Source: an uncultured Oscillospiraceae bacterium (lineage in GTDB: Bacteria > Bacillota > Clostridia > Oscillospirales > Acutalibacteraceae). Taken from it: 9,961 nucleotides of DNA. The translations under genes were made by a program, and so were the position numbers. The notes below the pieces were generated by a model. The model saw nothing but the letters and a program-made list of their open reading frames with translations. It searched no databases and was not told the DNA's origin. Of this stretch, positions 1 to 5,825 are shown piece after piece (the first letter of the stretch is position 1; each line of letters opens with the position of its first letter). The DNA is taken from contig USDZ01000050.1 in NCBI GenBank assembly GCA_900553525.1, positions 1 to 9,961 of the forward strand. Reading direction: 5' to 3'.

Positions 1-127
1 ACGCGATCCCGAGAATTCCCGCAGCTACGATGAGACGCTGTCCGGTTTTCCCCTTGAAAAACTCCATCCATTTCTTTTTGGGCGGCGCCGTTCCGGCCGC
101 CGGCTTTTCATCCATGTGGCTTCTCAT
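1..127 (-). CDS. spoIIIAG: Stage III sporulation protein AG, N-terminal part (runs off left edge)
   Basis: The first 42 codons are present. A short, charged, Lys-rich N-terminus (KPAAGTAPPKKKWMEFFKGK) leads into the start of a membrane segment (QRLIVAAGILGIA), after which the window ends. This is the layout of SpoIIIAG, a single-pass protein whose outer domain forms a large ring in the mother cell-forespore channel. The identification rests mainly on position, directly after spoIIIAF in the invariant AA-AH order, because the ring domain is outside the window. The ATG at 127 follows the spoIIIAF stop by 4 nt. A GGGGTGA stretch just upstream overlaps that stop and can serve as ribosome binding site. 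A second in-frame ATG at 115 is possible. spoIIIAH would be expected further left. Confidence 0.85.
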   Translation of the reverse strand, partial: MRSHMDEKPAAGTAPPKKKWMEFFKGKTGQRLIVAAGILGIA

Positions 128-131
128 CCTT

Positions 132-605
132 TCACCCCGTCGTGTCCAACACGACACGGACGCCCAGTTGTTGTTCCAGCACCTGCTGTACAGCCAGGGC
201 CTTCGGCTTGTTTTGTTTGTCCAGATAAATAGTAACTTGCTGTATATATATGCCGCCGTCTTCAGAAGTATCCATCGTCACGGCAATTTTCTCCGCCTCA
301 ACGTTCCGATTTTCAAGGGCTGTTTCCGCAAGTTGGACAACGGCGGTTTCCACCTGCCGGCGCAACTGAGCATCCACCCTTTCTTGAAGCAGTTCATTGG
401 TCACGTCGCTCGGCAGGCTTCCGACATCCAGGCCGGTAATAGAGCCCATTTGCAGCAGCGGCATCACCATGCAGCAGAGAAAAAAGGCCCCGAGCATCAG
501 CTTGAAAATCCTGCCCAGCCCGTCTTTGGGCGCCAGCATCTGCATAAGAGCGCAGCCGATCGCCGCAACGCATAACGCCGCCGCCCAGCCTTGGATACCG
601 TCCAT
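132..605 (-). CDS. spoIIIAF: Stage III sporulation protein AF
   Basis: This is a 157-residue protein with two hydrophobic segments near the N-terminus (about 6-24 and 36-53, the second around LMLGAFFLCCMVMPLL). A soluble, charged domain follows (about 60-157), containing a long helix-like stretch and a strand-rich part (IYIQQVTIYL). SpoIIIAF is a membrane component of the SpoIIIA-SpoIIQ channel, and its soluble domain is related to the ring-building folds of AG and AH. At 157 residues it is clearly shorter than the roughly 206-residue Bacillus subtilis protein, so the soluble domain is compact. No frameshift is visible. The ATG lies 27 nt after the spoIIIAE stop, with GGGGGA about 9 nt upstream as ribosome binding site. 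Position between spoIIIAE and spoIIIAG supports the call. Confidence 0.9.
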   Translation of the reverse strand: MDGIQGWAAALCVAAIGCALMQMLAPKDGLGRIFKLMLGAFFLCCMVMPLLQMGSITGLDVGSLPSDVTNELLQERVDAQLRRQVETAVVQLAETALENRNVEAEKIAVTMDTSEDGGIYIQQVTIYLDKQNKPKALAVQQVLEQQLGVRVVLDTTG

Positions 606-632
606 ATGGCCTATTCCCCCTTCGAATTCCTG

Positions 633-1772
633 CTAACCGGCGGGCATGGACATGGTGACGATGGCGGTGGAAACGATCAGGAACATCGCACAGGAAGCGA
701 GCACACCGATCAGGGTTTTCACCACCGCCTGCGCAGCCTTGAGCAGTGTGCTCAGCGTAGTGAGACCAAACATTTCGGACGCCATCACGCATAGGCTGAG
801 CCCCAGTGTCCAGGCAATGCATTCCAGCAGCGGCGGCAGCACGATCAGGGCCGTCGCGAGAATCCCGAACCCGCCGAGTGTGGATTTGAGCAGGTGCAGA
901 CAACTGCGTATGGTCGAAAACGCCTCACCCAGTGAATTGCCTACCACCGGCACAAAACTCGAAAGGGTGAATTTCACCGCCCGGCCTCCCAGCGTATCCG
1001 CGGCGGCCCCCGCCAAACTCTGCAAGGACAATAGCCCTACAAAAAGCGTGCAGCACAGGCCGAGCAGCCAGGATGCCGCCTTGTTCAGCAAGGTTCCCGC
1101 TGCGTCCAGCTTCATCCCCGGCGTCACCGACCCGGTCAGCCCCAAGGCCAGGGATATGGTCATAAGCGGCATCACCACCTGGGACGCCAACAAAGAAATC
1201 AACTCCGCCGCAAACAGCACCACCGATTGATAGGATACGGCGGTGGCGGCCTGTCCGGAGGTCAGCAACACCCCCGCATAAACCGGAACGTAGCTCGTCA
1301 TGAAGATCGAAGCGCTCTCGACCGCCTCGGATACATCCCGGATACAGGAGACAATCGGAAGAATCACCGTCCCACAGGCCGCTAAAGCGCAGATAACGCC
1401 GAACACCTCCGAGGCCCCCGGTTCCCGGACGGTGTGCTTGAGCCCTTCCATCCAGGCACACAGCAAAACAATGCCCAGCACCACGCCGCAGGCTCGGACC
1501 GGAGAACCTGCCTGGGACGCAAACAGCGCCAGCATCTGGCTCCAGACCGACTGGGGATCCAGAGAGGAAAACGAGTCCATTTCCAAGCCGGTGATCCCCA
1601 GCTTGTCCAGCAGTTTCCGTGTCTCATCGGGAAGATCCTGCAGCAGTTCCTCTCCCCCGCTGGCCTCAAGCTGTTCGTTGTAGAGATCTTCGATGGTTTC
1701 TGCCCCGGCCGTCATGCTCAATAGCGCGGCCAGCAGGAGGAACAACAACAGGATTTGAACCGCCTTCTTCAT
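633..1772 (-). CDS. spoIIIAE: Stage III sporulation protein AE
   Basis: This 379-residue polytopic membrane protein begins with a clear signal peptide (MKK, a run of leucines, then MTAGA before Glu25). A hydrophilic external stretch to about residue 85 follows, then several hydrophobic helices. Typical family stretches include FMTSYVPVYAGVLLTSGQ, FTLSSFVPVVGNSLGEA and the GGFGILATALIVLPPLLE region. Length is close to the 399 residues of the Bacillus subtilis protein. It is a core membrane part of the SpoIIIA channel in the mother cell membrane that faces the forespore. Its ATG overlaps the spoIIIAD stop in an ATGA junction, so translation is probably coupled. The purine-rich GGGAGG directly abuts the ATG with no spacer, which is poor for independent initiation and also favours coupling. 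Confidence 0.96.
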   Translation of the reverse strand: MKKAVQILLLFLLLAALLSMTAGAETIEDLYNEQLEASGGEELLQDLPDETRKLLDKLGITGLEMDSFSSLDPQSVWSQMLALFASQAGSPVRACGVVLGIVLLCAWMEGLKHTVREPGASEVFGVICALAACGTVILPIVSCIRDVSEAVESASIFMTSYVPVYAGVLLTSGQAATAVSYQSVVLFAAELISLLASQVVMPLMTISLALGLTGSVTPGMKLDAAGTLLNKAASWLLGLCCTLFVGLLSLQSLAGAAADTLGGRAVKFTLSSFVPVVGNSLGEAFSTIRSCLHLLKSTLGGFGILATALIVLPPLLECIAWTLGLSLCVMASEMFGLTTLSTLLKAAQAVVKTLIGVLASCAMFLIVSTAIVTMSMPAG

Positions 1773-2173
1773 CCTCCCGCCCCCTGTCCGCCTATCAGCG
1801 ATACCGCTAACTCCCCGATTTTTTGGAACAGCGGCAGAGCCAAGACCAGGAGAGTCGCCTTTCCCGCCAGTTCCGCCTTGGAGGCCAAGGCAGCCTCTCC
1901 CGCGTCCCGGCAGGCATCGGAGGCGAGCTGGGTGACCAGGCAGATCCCCAAAGCCTTAAATAGAATAAGCCCGTATTCGCTCGGCATGTCCGCGGCGCCC
2001 AGCAAATCCCTCATCGTGCCAATGACCGGCGTCACCTGTACGAGAACCAGGGCCAAAACGCCGATCCCCGCTACCAGGGCCACCGCCATCGCCTGCTCAG
2101 GCCGCTGCTGCCGGAGAATCACCGCCAAAAAAGCCGCGAGCACTACAATCGCCGCGATACCACCCATCTCCAT
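1769..2173 (-). CDS. spoIIIAD: Stage III sporulation protein AD
   Basis: Counted from the ATG at 2173, this is a 134-residue, very hydrophobic protein, matching the 133 residues of Bacillus subtilis SpoIIIAD. There are hydrophobic helices near the N-terminus (GGIAAIVVLAAFLAVIL) and at 27-45. The central region around ILFKALGICLVTQLASDACRD and the following ASKAELAGK...LALPLF is characteristic of the family. It is a membrane component of the SpoIIIA channel. The open frame can be extended upstream to a TTG at 2188. That would overlap spoIIIAC and add five unlike residues, so the ATG, 4 nt after the spoIIIAC stop, is preferred. The gene overlaps spoIIIAE by 4 nt at its 3' end. Confidence 0.94.
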   Translation of the reverse strand: MEMGGIAAIVVLAAFLAVILRQQRPEQAMAVALVAGIGVLALVLVQVTPVIGTMRDLLGAADMPSEYGLILFKALGICLVTQLASDACRDAGEAALASKAELAGKATLLVLALPLFQKIGELAVSLIGGQGAGG

Positions 2174-2177
2174 AGCA

Positions 2178-2372
2178 TCACAACCCAAAAACCGACTTGA
2201 CCATGCGGAACAGGTCGCTGATTTCGGTGACCACCATCGTCAGCACCACGATCAGGCCAGCCAGGGTGGTGAGCATGGCCTGTTCTTCCCGACCGGAACG
2301 GATGAGTACCTGGTTGAGCACCGCAACAATAATCCCAATCGCCGCGATTTTAAAAATCAGATCCACGTCCAT
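2178..2372 (-). CDS. spoIIIAC: Stage III sporulation protein AC
   Basis: This is a 64-residue protein starting MDVDLIFKIAAIGIIVAVLN, with two membrane helices (about 5-20 and 36-50) joined by a short charged loop (SGREEQA). This matches the small SpoIIIAC family (68 residues in Bacillus subtilis). AC and AD are homologous membrane subunits of the sporulation channel. The frame is also open to a TTG at 2381, which sits close behind AAAGGATGG. The ATG at 2372 is chosen because its N-terminus fits the family better, although the ribosome binding site is then a little far away. The true start is therefore uncertain by three codons. It lies 42 nt after spoIIIAB and 4 nt before spoIIIAD. Confidence 0.92.
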   Translation of the reverse strand: MDVDLIFKIAAIGIIVAVLNQVLIRSGREEQAMLTTLAGLIVVLTMVVTEISDLFRMVKSVFGL

Positions 2373-2414
2373 GACGACCAACCATCCTTTCTTTGCCGGC
2401 CCGTCCGCCCTCTG

Positions 2415-2924
2415 TTATAGCAAGAGCAGTGCCAGAGCCATACCGCCGGCGAATCCCAATGTCAAATACAGCCGTCCTTTGGCTGCGGAGGCTTCCCTCG
2501 CCTCGGCCAAACGCTGCCCAAGGAGATCGCCGTATTGCCGGCAGTTGGCGATTTGGCCCTCGACGTCGGTCCTGCCGAACTGACTGCCAAACCCACGGAG
2601 CAAATCCCGGTCGCCTTCCGTCAGTCCGCTTTCCCTTCCGTCCTCTTCCACGGCGTTTTCCCAGGCGTCCGGTACCCGTTCCCCGTTTCGAATTTTAGAA
2701 CAAATCCGGCCGAGAATCGGCAGATCGGCAAATTCTCCAGAATTTTCAGCGGATTCCAGCAATTCTTCCACCGGCGCTGCCGTATAGCGGATCTGATCCG
2801 CCATCCGCACCATAAAACGGGATAGTTGGTCGAGCGACGTCACCCGGCGCCGAAGGCCGCCTGCCGCCATGAGGCCAAGCAGCAGCCCCGCCACCACAAG
2901 CAGGAGCAATCCCATCGTTTTCAT
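2415..2924 (-). CDS. spoIIIAB: Stage III sporulation protein AB
   Basis: This 169-residue protein matches the 171 residues of Bacillus subtilis SpoIIIAB. It has an N-terminal membrane helix (about 4-22, GLLLLVVAGLLLGLMAAGG), a helical soluble domain, and a C-terminal membrane helix (about 150-169, YLTLGFAGGMALALLLL). SpoIIIAB resembles the F-type inner membrane platform proteins of type II secretion/type IV pilus systems and is thought to work with the SpoIIIAA ATPase. The ATG at 2924 is preceded by ACGGAGG with a spacer of about 9 nt, which fixes this start over in-frame upstream codons to 2996. The first 179 nt are also open in the spoIIIAA frame (see that entry). Confidence 0.93.
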   Translation of the reverse strand: MKTMGLLLLVVAGLLLGLMAAGGLRRRVTSLDQLSRFMVRMADQIRYTAAPVEELLESAENSGEFADLPILGRICSKIRNGERVPDAWENAVEEDGRESGLTEGDRDLLRGFGSQFGRTDVEGQIANCRQYGDLLGQRLAEAREASAAKGRLYLTLGFAGGMALALLLL

Positions 2925-3864
2925 GCAACCATGCCTCCGTTTCATAGACACCCGCCACTTCGCCTGGCCTGTCCCGACCAGCCAGCATAACCACATAGTC
3001 GAACGCGCCGCTCTCCAGCGCCCGGCGGATGGCCGCCCGACGGAGCAGAGATTCCCGATCCCGGCAATGGGCGGACGCGATGGCCGTCACACCCGCAAAC
3101 AGTCCCGCCGTCACGGCATCCACCTCGTCTTCGCTTCCGAGTTCATCGAAAAGTAGAACTTCCGGAGCCAGGCACCGCACTGCCTGCCCGATGCCGGCCG
3201 GTTTCGGACAATGCAGGAGAACGTCGCAATTTTGCAGCGAAGATTGTCCGGGGGATTCGGGAACGCCGGAGAGTTCGCCGCGTTCGTCGATGACCGAAAC
3301 ACGGTACCGCCGTCCCGTGAGCCCTTGGGAGAGCTGGCGGGCCAGATCCCGCAAAAGACTGCTTTTTCCGCTCGAAGGTTCGCCGCAGAGCAGCGCGCTA
3401 TGTATATGCCCCCGGCTGTCTATCAGGCCGCTCGCCAAAGCCGCAGCACAGCCGGGATGGGGCCGCGCCACCCGGATGCACAAAGAGGTAATTCCCCGCA
3501 TCGAGACAATCTGCCCATTTTCGACCACGACGGTACCGGCGACACCGGCCCGGCAGCCATTTCGGGTGCTGACATACCCCTGCCGCAGCTCCTCCTGATG
3601 ACTGTGAACCGAGTATTCACACAGGGCCTCAAAAGTTTCCTCCACTTCCCGTCTGGAACAAATTCGCCCTTCCCTTTCCGCGCGGGAAGTGATCTGCCCG
3701 GCGGCGGTCACAGACCATTCTCCCGACGGGGCGGACAGGAACAAAGGCGCGTCTGCCCGCATGCGGATCTCCTGCGTCTCATTTCTTAAAGAGAGCGGGA
3801 TTCTCCGCAAAGCATTCCTCAGGCCGGCGGGCAGATAGCCGGCCGCCCGATCAAAACTGTCCAT
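2746..3864 (-). CDS. spoIIIAA: Stage III sporulation protein AA, ATPase, with unusual C-terminal read-through
   Basis: This is a cytoplasmic ATPase of the type II/IV secretion-like family that powers or assembles the SpoIIIA channel. The Walker A loop is GEPSSGKSS at residues 161-169. The VIDERGEL stretch lies at 191-198 and the Walker B-like EVLLFDELG at 235-243. The N-terminal part holds family signatures (RQGYVSTRNGCRAGVAG at 94-110). The ATG follows GGTGAGGA with a 7-nt spacer. The frame encodes 372 residues, but the family part ends near residue 313, at the spoIIIAB start, close to the 307 residues of Bacillus subtilis. Residues 314-372 (Gly/Ala/Pro/Arg-rich) are read out of frame over spoIIIAB and look unlike family sequence. 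Either a stop codon was lost or there is a small frameshift or sequence error near 2925-2950. It is first in the operon. Confidence 0.93.
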   Translation of the reverse strand: MDSFDRAAGYLPAGLRNALRRIPLSLRNETQEIRMRADAPLFLSAPSGEWSVTAAGQITSRAEREGRICSRREVEETFEALCEYSVHSHQEELRQGYVSTRNGCRAGVAGTVVVENGQIVSMRGITSLCIRVARPHPGCAAALASGLIDSRGHIHSALLCGEPSSGKSSLLRDLARQLSQGLTGRRYRVSVIDERGELSGVPESPGQSSLQNCDVLLHCPKPAGIGQAVRCLAPEVLLFDELGSEDEVDAVTAGLFAGVTAIASAHCRDRESLLRRAAIRRALESGAFDYVVMLAGRDRPGEVAGVYETEAWLHENDGIAPACGGGAAAWPHGGRRPSAPGDVARPTIPFYGADGGSDPLYGSAGGRIAGIR

Positions 3865-3883
3865 AGGCCTGTCCTCACCTCGT

Positions 3884-3908
3884 CTAATAGATATGAAGGG
3901 ACTTGTCC
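3884..3908 (-). promoter_or_regulatory. Possible sigma-E-type promoter region of the spoIIIA operon
   Basis: About 20-30 nt upstream of spoIIIAA the minus strand reads CATATCTATT (3895 to 3886). It shares the CATA core of sigma-E -10 elements, and spoIIIA is sigma-E-controlled in Bacillus. Just upstream is a small palindrome, GGACAAGTCC (3908 to 3899). I see no convincing ATA-type -35 box at the right distance, so this is a weak candidate based mainly on position and known regulation. Confidence 0.3.
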
Positions 3909-3989
3909 GGGTAGAACCAGATTTTTTATATGCAACCGGGATGCACGAGACGTTCTGCCGCCCGCAATGCTACAATACACCCCTGTTTT

Positions 3990-4030
3990 GAAACGAAAGA
4001 AAGCGGGCGGATGCCAGCATCCGCCCGCTT
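3990..4030 (-). terminator. Intrinsic terminator of the M23 (SpoIIQ-like) gene
   Basis: Positions 4001-4014 and 4017-4030 form a perfect 14-bp inverted repeat (AAGCGGGCGGATGC and its complement). Allowing for a 4-6 nt loop, this gives a very GC-rich stem of 12-13 bp. On the minus strand it is followed at once by TTTCTTTCGTTT (down to about 3990), a U-rich tail. On the plus strand no U-tract follows, so it works only for minus-strand transcription. Confidence 0.88.
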
Positions 4031-4083
4031 ACTGCCCTTCTTGCCGATCCGCGTCGTGCGGTTTCCGAGGGCAGGTTTTCTCT

Positions 4084-4809
4084 TTATTTGGTTTCAAGGC
4101 CGATTGTGGCCACCGGATCCACATACGTTCCTTCCTTCAGGATCTCAAGATGGAGATGCGGTTCGTCGACGATCTCAACGGGAATCTCCGACAGGGTGCC
4201 GATTACTTCCCCGACCTGTACCTTTTGCCCCTGCGTCAGTTCCTTCGCCGTCACGCCGCAGTAACGGGACACGATGTTGAATCCATGATCGATTTCAATA
4301 ACCCCGCCCCAAAGCGGGTCGTTCTCCACTTTCAGAATAGTGCCGTCTGCGGCCGCCTTGACCTCGGCCCCGATCTCCCCTTTAAAATCGGTGCCGTTAT
4401 GGGTCCGCCAGTCCTTCATCGTTTCAGAGTATACCGGCTGTCCGCCGCTGAACGCCTTCAGCACCTCATTGCCCAAAGGCAACATGAACAGGTCGGCCGG
4501 TTTTGTATCCACCGGCTTGGTGGGCGGCGTAGAAGCCGTCGTGGCCGGCTCTGTCGTGGTCGGGGCTTCATAGGGAACATCGCTGACCGGATTGTCCACC
4601 GGCTTTTCGGTGGGGGGAGAGGTGACAAGAGGACTGCTAGTGGTCGGGGGGCTGCTGTCGTCTTCTTGTTTGGTGGGCAGGGAGTCGACAAACGTGGCCA
4701 CCGCCACCCCGCAGACAGCCACAAGACAAACGGCTAATGCCACATAAAAACCTTTTCCGCTGAAAAACCGTTTCCATCCGGATTTTCTATCGTTGCGCAT
4801 ACGGCTCAA
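4084..4809 (-). CDS. spoIIQ: Membrane-anchored M23/LytM-domain protein, probable SpoIIQ
   Basis: Counted from the TTG at 4809, it is 241 residues. A short basic N-terminus is followed by a membrane helix (about 21-40, YVALAVCLVAVCGVAVATF). Next comes a Thr/Pro/Ser-rich extracellular linker (about 45-105) and a LytM domain (about 107-241). The metal-binding residues are intact: H137 and D141 in HNGTDF, and H218 and H220 in HLHLE. In sporulation, SpoIIQ sits in the forespore membrane and binds SpoIIIAH across the intermembrane space. Clostridial SpoIIQ keeps the metal ligands, while the Bacillus one is degenerate. Architecture, position directly upstream of spoIIIA, and a sigma-F/G-like promoter all support SpoIIQ, but other sporulation M23 proteins are possible. 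The TTG is chosen because GGAGGATT lies about 7 nt upstream. ATGs at 4800 and 4854 have poor spacing or weak sites. Confidence 0.8.
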   Translation of the reverse strand: MSRMRNDRKSGWKRFFSGKGFYVALAVCLVAVCGVAVATFVDSLPTKQEDDSSPPTTSSPLVTSPPTEKPVDNPVSDVPYEAPTTTEPATTASTPPTKPVDTKPADLFMLPLGNEVLKAFSGGQPVYSETMKDWRTHNGTDFKGEIGAEVKAAADGTILKVENDPLWGGVIEIDHGFNIVSRYCGVTAKELTQGQKVQVGEVIGTLSEIPVEIVDEPHLHLEILKEGTYVDPVATIGLETK

Positions 4810-4872
4810 GATGAATCCTCCATTCCGTTCATTGCCGGCTGGTTTTGTCGACATCCGCCGGGTTTCTACCTC

Positions 4873-4901
4873 TAGTCTGGACAGATTCGCGCCGGTTATA
4901 C
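4873..4901 (-). promoter_or_regulatory. Sigma-F/sigma-G-like promoter of the M23 gene
   Basis: On the minus strand GTATA (4901 to 4897) fits the -35 consensus of forespore sigma factors (GYATR). It is followed after 17 bp by CAGACTA (4879 to 4873), one mismatch from the sigma-G -10 consensus CATNHTA. It also partly fits the sigma-F pattern GGNAANAHTR when read from three bases upstream. Transcription would start near 4866, giving a leader of about 57 nt. This fits forespore expression of a SpoIIQ protein. It is a motif match by eye only. Confidence 0.55.
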
Positions 4902-5086
4902 AACGGGCCGAACTTCACATCATGAAAATTTTTGTATCCGCCCGTCATCAATCCAGCACCCTTTCCATCCACAAACGGCAGAAGGGATACCGTTATGGGG
5001 ACATGACATTGACCGTTCGCCGCCGGGTCCAGGCACGGCCGGCAGCGGCACAAAATGGAAGGACGCAGAAAAAGGAGGGGTCAAAA

Positions 5087-5119
5087 ATGTATTTTCAATC
5101 CTTCTTCAACCTTTCATGA
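5087..5119 (+). CDS. Ten-codon mini-ORF with a strong ribosome binding site (doubtful gene)
   Basis: An AAAGGAGGGG ribosome binding site at 5071-5080 sits about 8 nt before an ATG opening a ten-codon frame, MYFQSFFNLS. The frame ends at a TGA that is also the TGA of the extended -10 box. The site is nearly ideal, so it could be a leader peptide on a longer transcript or a gene relic. It lies upstream of the predicted start point near 5132, and no promoter for it was seen. It may be chance. Confidence 0.2.
   Translation: MYFQSFFNLS
5093..5111 (+). promoter_or_regulatory. Tandem operator for the response regulator (copy 1)
   Basis: TTTCAATC at 5093-5100 is followed at an 11-bp period by CTTCAACC at 5104-5111, giving TTCAAT-N5-TTCAAC. 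Direct hexamer repeats spaced by one helical turn are the usual binding site of OmpR/PhoB-family dimers. The pair ends 8 bp before the -10 box and covers the poor -35 region. The same arrangement recurs at 7080-7098. Binding by the neighbouring regulator is inferred. Confidence 0.6.
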
Positions 5120-5125
5120 TATAAT
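5117..5125 (+). promoter_or_regulatory. Extended -10 promoter of the response regulator-kinase operon
   Basis: TGATATAAT matches the extended -10 consensus TGNTATAAT exactly, with TATAAT at 5120-5125. No good -35 hexamer lies 16-18 bp upstream, where the tandem repeats are instead. Predicted start is near A5132, leaving a leader of only about 16 nt that contains the ribosome binding site. Confidence 0.7.
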
Positions 5126-5147
5126 ATCTTCATGCGGAGGTGTTGTT

Positions 5148-5825
5148 ATGAAGCTCTTGCTGGTGGAAGATGAAAAAAGAATGGCACAGGCACTGTGCGA
5201 AATCCTGCGCCTCGAGAAATACGACGTGGATCATTATGCCGATGGGCTGGACGGCCTGTATGCTATAGAAACCGGCGTCTATGATCTGGTTATTCTGGAT
5301 GTCATGTTGCCTCGAAAAAATGGCTTCGATATTGTAAAGGAGGCCCGTGAAAAAGGGATTCAAACCCCGATTCTCATGCTGACGGCCAAAAGTGAGCTGG
5401 ATGATAAAGTCACGGGACTGGACTGTGGGGCGGACGATTATCTTACCAAGCCCTTTATGACCAAGGAACTGCTCGCCAGGCTTCGAGCTCTTGGCCGGCG
5501 GAATCTAAACACGCCAGACGGTGCGCTCAAATTCGGCGATATTACCTTAAATAAAGATACGGCCACTCTGATCTGCGGAGAAAACAGCGTGCGTTTGAGC
5601 GAAAAAGAATTGCATATTTTGGAATACCTGATTGCAAACCAGGGGCAGATCCTGACCCGTGAGCAGCTTGCCCTGAAAATCTGGGGCTACAACAGCGACG
5701 CGGAATACAACAATGTGGAAGTGTATATGTCCTTTACCCGCAAAAAATTGAACTTTGTAAAGGCAAGAGTGGAAATCAAAGCGGTGCGCGGCATCGGGTA
5801 TGAATTGAGGTACGATCATGTTTAA
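5148..5825 (+). CDS. OmpR-family DNA-binding response regulator
   Basis: It is 225 residues, the usual length of the family. The receiver domain (about 1-115) has the acidic pocket E7-D8, the phosphoacceptor D51 in LVILDVMLP, T79 and K101 in the YLTKPF motif. A winged-helix DNA-binding domain follows (about 127-222), with LSEKELHILEYLI, the LTREQLALKIWGY region and the C-terminal VRGIGYELR hairpin. When phosphorylated by the adjacent kinase it should bind direct repeats as a dimer. The candidate sites are at 5093-5111 (its own promoter) and 7080-7098 (the VTC gene). The ATG at 5148 is fixed by GGAGGTG at 5136-5142. Longer in-frame extensions upstream are ignored because they would lie before the promoter. 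It overlaps the kinase gene by 8 nt. The signal sensed is unknown. Confidence 0.95.
   Translation: MKLLLVEDEKRMAQALCEILRLEKYDVDHYADGLDGLYAIETGVYDLVILDVMLPRKNGFDIVKEAREKGIQTPILMLTAKSELDDKVTGLDCGADDYLTKPFMTKELLARLRALGRRNLNTPDGALKFGDITLNKDTATLICGENSVRLSEKELHILEYLIANQGQILTREQLALKIWGYNSDAEYNNVEVYMSFTRKKLNFVKARVEIKAVRGIGYELRYDHV

Larger units (their letters stand above)
3865..4083. other. Intergenic region between the M23 gene and spoIIIAA
   Basis: This 219-bp gap separates two genes of the same orientation. It holds the intrinsic terminator of the M23 gene (3990-4030) and, nearer spoIIIAA, an AT-rich patch (GCATATAAAAAATC on the minus strand) and the candidate sigma-E -10 element. The strong terminator means spoIIIA has its own promoter here. 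No small gene with a convincing ribosome binding site was seen. Confidence 0.7.
4810..5147. other. Divergent intergenic region between the M23 gene and the response regulator
   Basis: This 338-bp region separates divergently transcribed genes. On the minus side it holds the forespore-type promoter (4873-4901) and the M23 ribosome binding site. On the plus side it holds the tandem repeat (5093-5111), the extended -10 box (5117-5125) and the response regulator's ribosome binding site. A ten-codon mini-ORF lies at 5087-5119. Positions about 4905-5070 hold nothing I recognise. Open frames through it lack ribosome binding sites and protein-like character. Confidence 0.7.

Noticed and set aside
646..1230. 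Long plus-strand open frame antisense to spoIIIAE (also similar ones over spoIIIAA and the lipoprotein)
   Set aside because: These are shadows of GC-rich coding sequence on the other strand, without ribosome binding sites or recognisable domains.
4032..4074. CTGCCCT...AGGGCAG inverted repeat followed on the plus strand by a T-rich run, like a plus-strand terminator
   Set aside because: The stem is only 7 bp with a 29-nt loop, and no plus-strand gene precedes it. The T-rich run belongs to the end of the M23 gene.
4829..5053. 74-codon minus-strand open frame upstream of the M23 gene
   Set aside because: It has no convincing ribosome binding site, runs through the forespore-type promoter, and has no recognisable features.
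4793..5119. 108-codon plus-strand open frame across the divergent intergenic region
   Set aside because: It overlaps the M23 gene's 5' end and promoter, its first ATG has no ribosome binding site, and its composition is not protein-like. Only its last ten codons have a good internal start.
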